DNA of 8,741 bases, taken from contig JACRBR010000111.1 of the NCBI GenBank assembly GCA_016213125.1, forward strand, positions 1-8,741, read 5' to 3'. The DNA is from Chloroflexota bacterium (GTDB lineage: Bacteria > Chloroflexota > Dehalococcoidia > DSTF01 > JACRBR01). The notes beneath the pieces were generated by a model. That model worked only from the letters and a program-made list of their open reading frames with translations, ran no database searches and was not told the origin of the DNA. Shown here in pieces: positions 5,842 through 8,741 of the stretch (position 1 is the stretch's first letter; each line of letters starts with the position of its first letter). The translations under genes were made by a program, and so were the position numbers.

Positions 5842-8586
5842 ATGGCGAGCAACCCGTTTGAGGGCATGTCGTTCGCCCGCATGGGCACTATCTATCGCAG
5901 CTTCGGCCAGTTCGTCGACGGCCTCGATGCCACGGGCCGAGGGTTGGCCGGTGACCCGAAGACTGCTTCCGTATCGAAGGGCCTGTTGGATCTCGCGAAG
6001 TACTACCGTGACCAGGTTCTTCCGCAGTTCCGCACCTGGATCGGCGAGGAGACTACCCGGATCTCGGGCTTCCGCGTCGAATTCACGCACGAACAGTTGA
6101 TGCTCGACTTGGGCGACGAGCCGCCCGGCCACGGATCGGCCGCGACACAGGACACATCGCAGCACGCGTCCACGGGCGGGAGGCCATTGCACCCGATACT
6201 CGGTGATCCGAGTGTGCGGCAGGCGATCGCCCATGCCCTCGAAGTACAGACCATCGTTGAGAGCGCCGACCTGTTCAACACGTGGGGACAGGGCTACGCT
6301 GCCTACGTGGCGGGGCAGCCGAACGCCTTCGATCCGTTTGCCTCCCAGCTGCCTGCCACGGTCCAGATTGCGTACGACCCGGAGACGGCGCGCCGCATCC
6401 TGGACGAAGCCGGATGGACGGTCAGCGATGATGGCCTCACATACACCTATGGGCTAAAGGACGACCGCCCCTGGCTCGACCTCGGCAGGGACCTTCTCGC
6501 ACAGCAACCGGACCCGACGGGCGATGATCTCAGCCAAATCGCTCATGCCCTCGGCTCCGTGCTCCTCGCATCGGAGAACGAGACCATCGCTTCAGGTCAT
6601 CAGGCGCTGGAAAGTTCGGCTTACCTTCCGGGTTCGCCGTTCGGCCAGAACTGGAACTCCGCCGTACTGTACTACAACCGCGACATGCTGGCGGCGGCCG
6701 GTATCGAATCCCCCCCGACGACGTGGGAGGAACTCCGCCAGCAGGCCGAGAAGATCCGAGACGCTGAACAAGCGCACGCGGAAGAAGTCGCGCACTTCAG
6801 GCGGGAATGGCACGGTTCGGACCACGATTTCAAGCCCGGCGACAGCTGGTGGCAGACGACACCGGCGAAGATCGGCGGCGCCGCCGCGGGCATCGTCATC
6901 ATCGGCGGCGCGATCTTCGGCGGCGTGCAGCTGTTCGACAGCGGCGGAGGTGGGAACGACCCGCCAGTCGTCGTGAACGATCCGTCCGGACTCGGTGAGC
7001 CCGATCAGTCCATCCGTTACGATGGCATCCTCTCTCCGAGCTGGGTCATTGAGGGAACCATCAACCAGGCGGCGAGAGGAAACCTGCCCGTGGCCGCCGC
7101 CGGCGCCTTTGTCCTCGTCGACCCGCTCAACGACCCCTTCACCAGCTTTCCTCAAGAGGCGGGCGGCGGCTGGGACATCCTCGACAACGTAACGCTCTGG
7201 GAGATGACGCAGGCCACAGGCGCCATCATCGAGATCCCTGGGGTCGACGATGTCGTCTGTAGGTTCAACGAAGACACCGGGAGGTTTGAGGTCGTATGCC
7301 CGGAGGGAGTCACTGGGGCCCTCACACCGGGCGACTACGGCATTGCGTCGCTGACACTGCAGGACAACCTCACCGCCCGCCAGGAAGGAATTGAATATCG
7401 GTACGACGTTTTCCTGGACACGAAGACCGGGCCCCTGTATGTCAACAATCCCGCTTTCCCTTACGACACCGCGCAGGACACGACACACTACTTTGAGATC
7501 CTCTCCACCGGGTCCGGGCCGTGGAGCATGCGCATGCGGACCTTCGACGGCCAGCGCTTCCAGGATGCGCCCGTCGCCCCCCCGTACGACCGCGTCCGTG
7601 CCGTCGTCGACGAACACAGGGTGATGTTCGTGATTCCGGGCGATCTCCTGGGCGATGGCGCGCTCTGGCGAGCAGGCGCGAACGTCCACTCAGCCGGCGT
7701 GAACTACGCGCCCGGCAATGTCACCCTCGACGTCCTTGGCGCCGACTCCTCCCAGCCCCTGTATCCGTTCATTGACTTCACGGCCGGACTCGCCGCCGAA
7801 GACCTCACCGACGACCAGGCCAGCCTGATGTTCGCGTTGCAGGAGTACGCGAAGTGGGTGCAGACCGGCGACGGCGAACAGATCGTCGCCCACCTCGACA
7901 CGACCGCCATCGAGCACTACGGCCAACAGGCATGCACCGACTTCTTTGGCCGCGTCAGCGAAGAGCCTTCGTTCGGCTTTGTCGTGAAGTCGATCTCCGG
8001 ACCGGCCGAATGGGAATGGGTGTACAACAACGAGACGGTCGGGACAGTACCGGACGCGTACACGCTCGAGGTGTCGCTGCTGCAACGTAACGTCCTCCGG
8101 GATGCCGATGTCCACTTCGCGCTGAACGACGAAGGCACGCTCCGTATCTTCTCGCCGTGCGTGGCGCCGCTGCCTCCGACGCCGGCGCCGGAACCGACGC
8201 CCACGCCGAACCCGGCGGACAGCCCCGATGCCGGCATCATCCTCGCGGGTCTGGGGCAGTTCGCCGAGGCTCGCCGCGCCGGAAACGGAGCCGGGTACTT
8301 CGATCTGCTGCATCCCATCGTGCTGTCGTACTACGGGGAGGATGTGTGCCGCACGTTCTACACGACGCAGGTCGGCCCTGACCCCACGTTCGTGTTCGCG
8401 GAGCCGCTGAGCTTCGCCGGCCCGGCGCCGTACGCGTACGCCACCAACGCCGGTGTGACGATCGGCACCGCGGACGCCTACGCCGTCGTCGTGGACACCA
8501 CCGTTCAGGGCCAGGTGCAGCGGATCACCTGGCACTTCGCCGTCGTCGATGGTCAGTTCAAGATTTTCCAGCCGTGCGCGCGGTAA
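5842..8586 (+). CDS. Large single-pass membrane protein with solute-binding-protein-like segments and duplicated C-terminal domain
   Basis: A 914-aa protein without a signal peptide; no known family covers it as a whole. Residues 1-115 are soluble and unrecognised. At 117-192 HPILGDPSVRQAIAHALE and YDPETARRILDEAGW look like the C-terminal lobe of peptide-binding proteins (SBP_bac_5). At 267-305 FGQNWNSAVLYYNRDML and PPTTWEELRQQAEKI look like sugar-binding proteins (SBP_bac_1). Both are far shorter than those families. A single hydrophobic helix (about 343-365) follows, preceded by charged residues and followed by a Gly-rich linker, so the C-terminal part (366-914) should be outside. Residues 390-650 are beta-rich with Cys473 and Cys486. 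Two homologous domains, about 667-773 and 807-912, are joined by a Pro/Thr linker (777-791), each with two cysteines. No enzyme motif is visible. A role in sensing or cell-surface binding is possible but unproven. Confidence 0.85.
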   Translation: MASNPFEGMSFARMGTIYRSFGQFVDGLDATGRGLAGDPKTASVSKGLLDLAKYYRDQVLPQFRTWIGEETTRISGFRVEFTHEQLMLDLGDEPPGHGSAATQDTSQHASTGGRPLHPILGDPSVRQAIAHALEVQTIVESADLFNTWGQGYAAYVAGQPNAFDPFASQLPATVQIAYDPETARRILDEAGWTVSDDGLTYTYGLKDDRPWLDLGRDLLAQQPDPTGDDLSQIAHALGSVLLASENETIASGHQALESSAYLPGSPFGQNWNSAVLYYNRDMLAAAGIESPPTTWEELRQQAEKIRDAEQAHAEEVAHFRREWHGSDHDFKPGDSWWQTTPAKIGGAAAGIVIIGGAIFGGVQLFDSGGGGNDPPVVVNDPSGLGEPDQSIRYDGILSPSWVIEGTINQAARGNLPVAAAGAFVLVDPLNDPFTSFPQEAGGGWDILDNVTLWEMTQATGAIIEIPGVDDVVCRFNEDTGRFEVVCPEGVTGALTPGDYGIASLTLQDNLTARQEGIEYRYDVFLDTKTGPLYVNNPAFPYDTAQDTTHYFEILSTGSGPWSMRMRTFDGQRFQDAPVAPPYDRVRAVVDEHRVMFVIPGDLLGDGALWRAGANVHSAGVNYAPGNVTLDVLGADSSQPLYPFIDFTAGLAAEDLTDDQASLMFALQEYAKWVQTGDGEQIVAHLDTTAIEHYGQQACTDFFGRVSEEPSFGFVVKSISGPAEWEWVYNNETVGTVPDAYTLEVSLLQRNVLRDADVHFALNDEGTLRIFSPCVAPLPPTPAPEPTPTPNPADSPDAGIILAGLGQFAEARRAGNGAGYFDLLHPIVLSYYGEDVCRTFYTTQVGPDPTFVFAEPLSFAGPAPYAYATNAGVTIGTADAYAVVVDTTVQGQVQRITWHFAVVDGQFKIFQPCAR

Positions 8587-8631
8587 TGAGCTGAAGGGAC
8601 GGCGGCCCTCGATCGGTCCAGGTCGGCAAAC

Positions 8632-8651
8632 ATCGCCTCAAGCGCGGCGAT
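8632..8651 (+). terminator. Weak hairpin after the membrane protein gene
   Basis: ATCGCC (8632-8637) and GGCGAT (8646-8651) enclose an 8-base loop and are followed by TT only. It lies 46 bp past the stop and directly abuts the TTGACG element of the next gene. It may terminate weakly or be a regulatory site. Confidence 0.3.
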
Positions 8652-8680
8652 TTGACGCGACGGCTTTGCTAGTGCATGCT
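8652..8680 (+). promoter_or_regulatory. Candidate promoter of the downstream paralogous gene
   Basis: TTGACG (8652-8657), 17 bp, CATGCT (8675-8680) inside GTGCATGCTC (8672-8681). The -35-to-ATG distance is 73 bp, the same as before the gene at 5842, and the flanking elements are shared while the bases between are not. TAGTGC or TTATTC nearby could be the true -10. Confidence 0.4.
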
Positions 8681-8724
8681 CCTGCTTATTCGATGTTCCC
8701 CGTCTGGCGAAAGGAGCGAGCGCC

Positions 8725-8741
8725 ATGGCGAGCCCGGCGAA
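8725..8741 (+). CDS. Start of a further gene, probably paralogous to the preceding one (3' truncated)
   Basis: Only five full codons are inside the window (MASPA). The start is well supported: AAAGGAG at 8710-8716, 8 nt before the ATG. The context GCGAAAGGAGCG and ATGGCGAGC are the same as at the start of the 914-aa gene. With the shared promoter elements this suggests a second member of the same family in tandem. The protein itself cannot be identified from so little. Confidence 0.6.

Noticed and set aside
4207..6100. Long plus-strand open frames (435 and 532 aa) across the minus-strand operon
   Set aside because: They lie opposite the threonine aldolase and its neighbours, which have clear motifs; compositions are Arg/Pro/Ser-rich shadows, and one crosses the divergent promoter region.
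6592..8535. Minus-strand frames of 365 and 281 aa opposite the membrane protein gene
   Set aside because: No start signals or recognisable domains; the plus-strand frame has a ribosome-binding site, a TM helix and internal domain repeats.
5842..8586. Annotating the 914-aa protein simply as an ABC transporter substrate-binding protein
   Set aside because: Only short stretches resemble those families, they belong to two different ones, and there is no signal peptide or neighbouring permease or ATPase gene.

Overview
This is a GC-rich bacterial window of protein-coding genes with short intergenic gaps. It holds a ClpC-type AAA+ unfoldase with a UVR motif, a stand-alone Lrp/AsnC ligand-binding (RAM) protein, a dispersed intergenic repeat whose reverse strand reads CHSERSEES, and a single-span membrane protein with a PTPTP-type linker. 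Together these suggest a Chloroflexota-like organism. That is an inference from gene style, not from a marker gene; a high-GC Gram-positive or uncultured relative is possible.

Left part (1-2940, + strand): the 3' end of an unidentified gene whose product ends in a DEVAP pentapeptide repeat (15-bp DNA repeat, eight copies visible); a 260-bp leader with hairpins and a plausible sigma-70-type promoter; then full-length clpC, closed by a very strong intrinsic terminator. Right after it lies a small RAM-domain protein gene (3029-3280). The gap between it and the convergent operon (3281-3445) carries short TGCGTCAG repeats in both orientations and the dispersed repeat.

Middle (3446-5701, - strand): a compact three-gene operon read right to left: a conserved-looking but unrecognised 160-aa protein, a low-specificity L-threonine aldolase and a 247-aa lipoprotein. 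Both junctions are overlapping stop/start codons, so translation is probably coupled. The operon promoter (TTGTCC-N17-TACACT) sits so close to the first ATG that the transcript is probably leaderless.

Right part (5702-8741, + strand): a divergent promoter region, then a 914-aa single-pass membrane protein and the first codons of a second gene. The large protein is the most unusual item. Its N-terminal half, predicted cytoplasmic, contains short stretches that look like pieces of two different ABC-transporter solute-binding protein families. A transmembrane helix and a large extracytoplasmic beta-rich region follow, ending in two tandem copies of a ~105-residue two-cysteine domain joined by a Pro/Thr linker. 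The gene starting at 8725 repeats the promoter, ribosome-binding site and first codons of the large gene with the same 73-bp -35-to-ATG distance, which suggests a tandem paralogous family continuing beyond the window.
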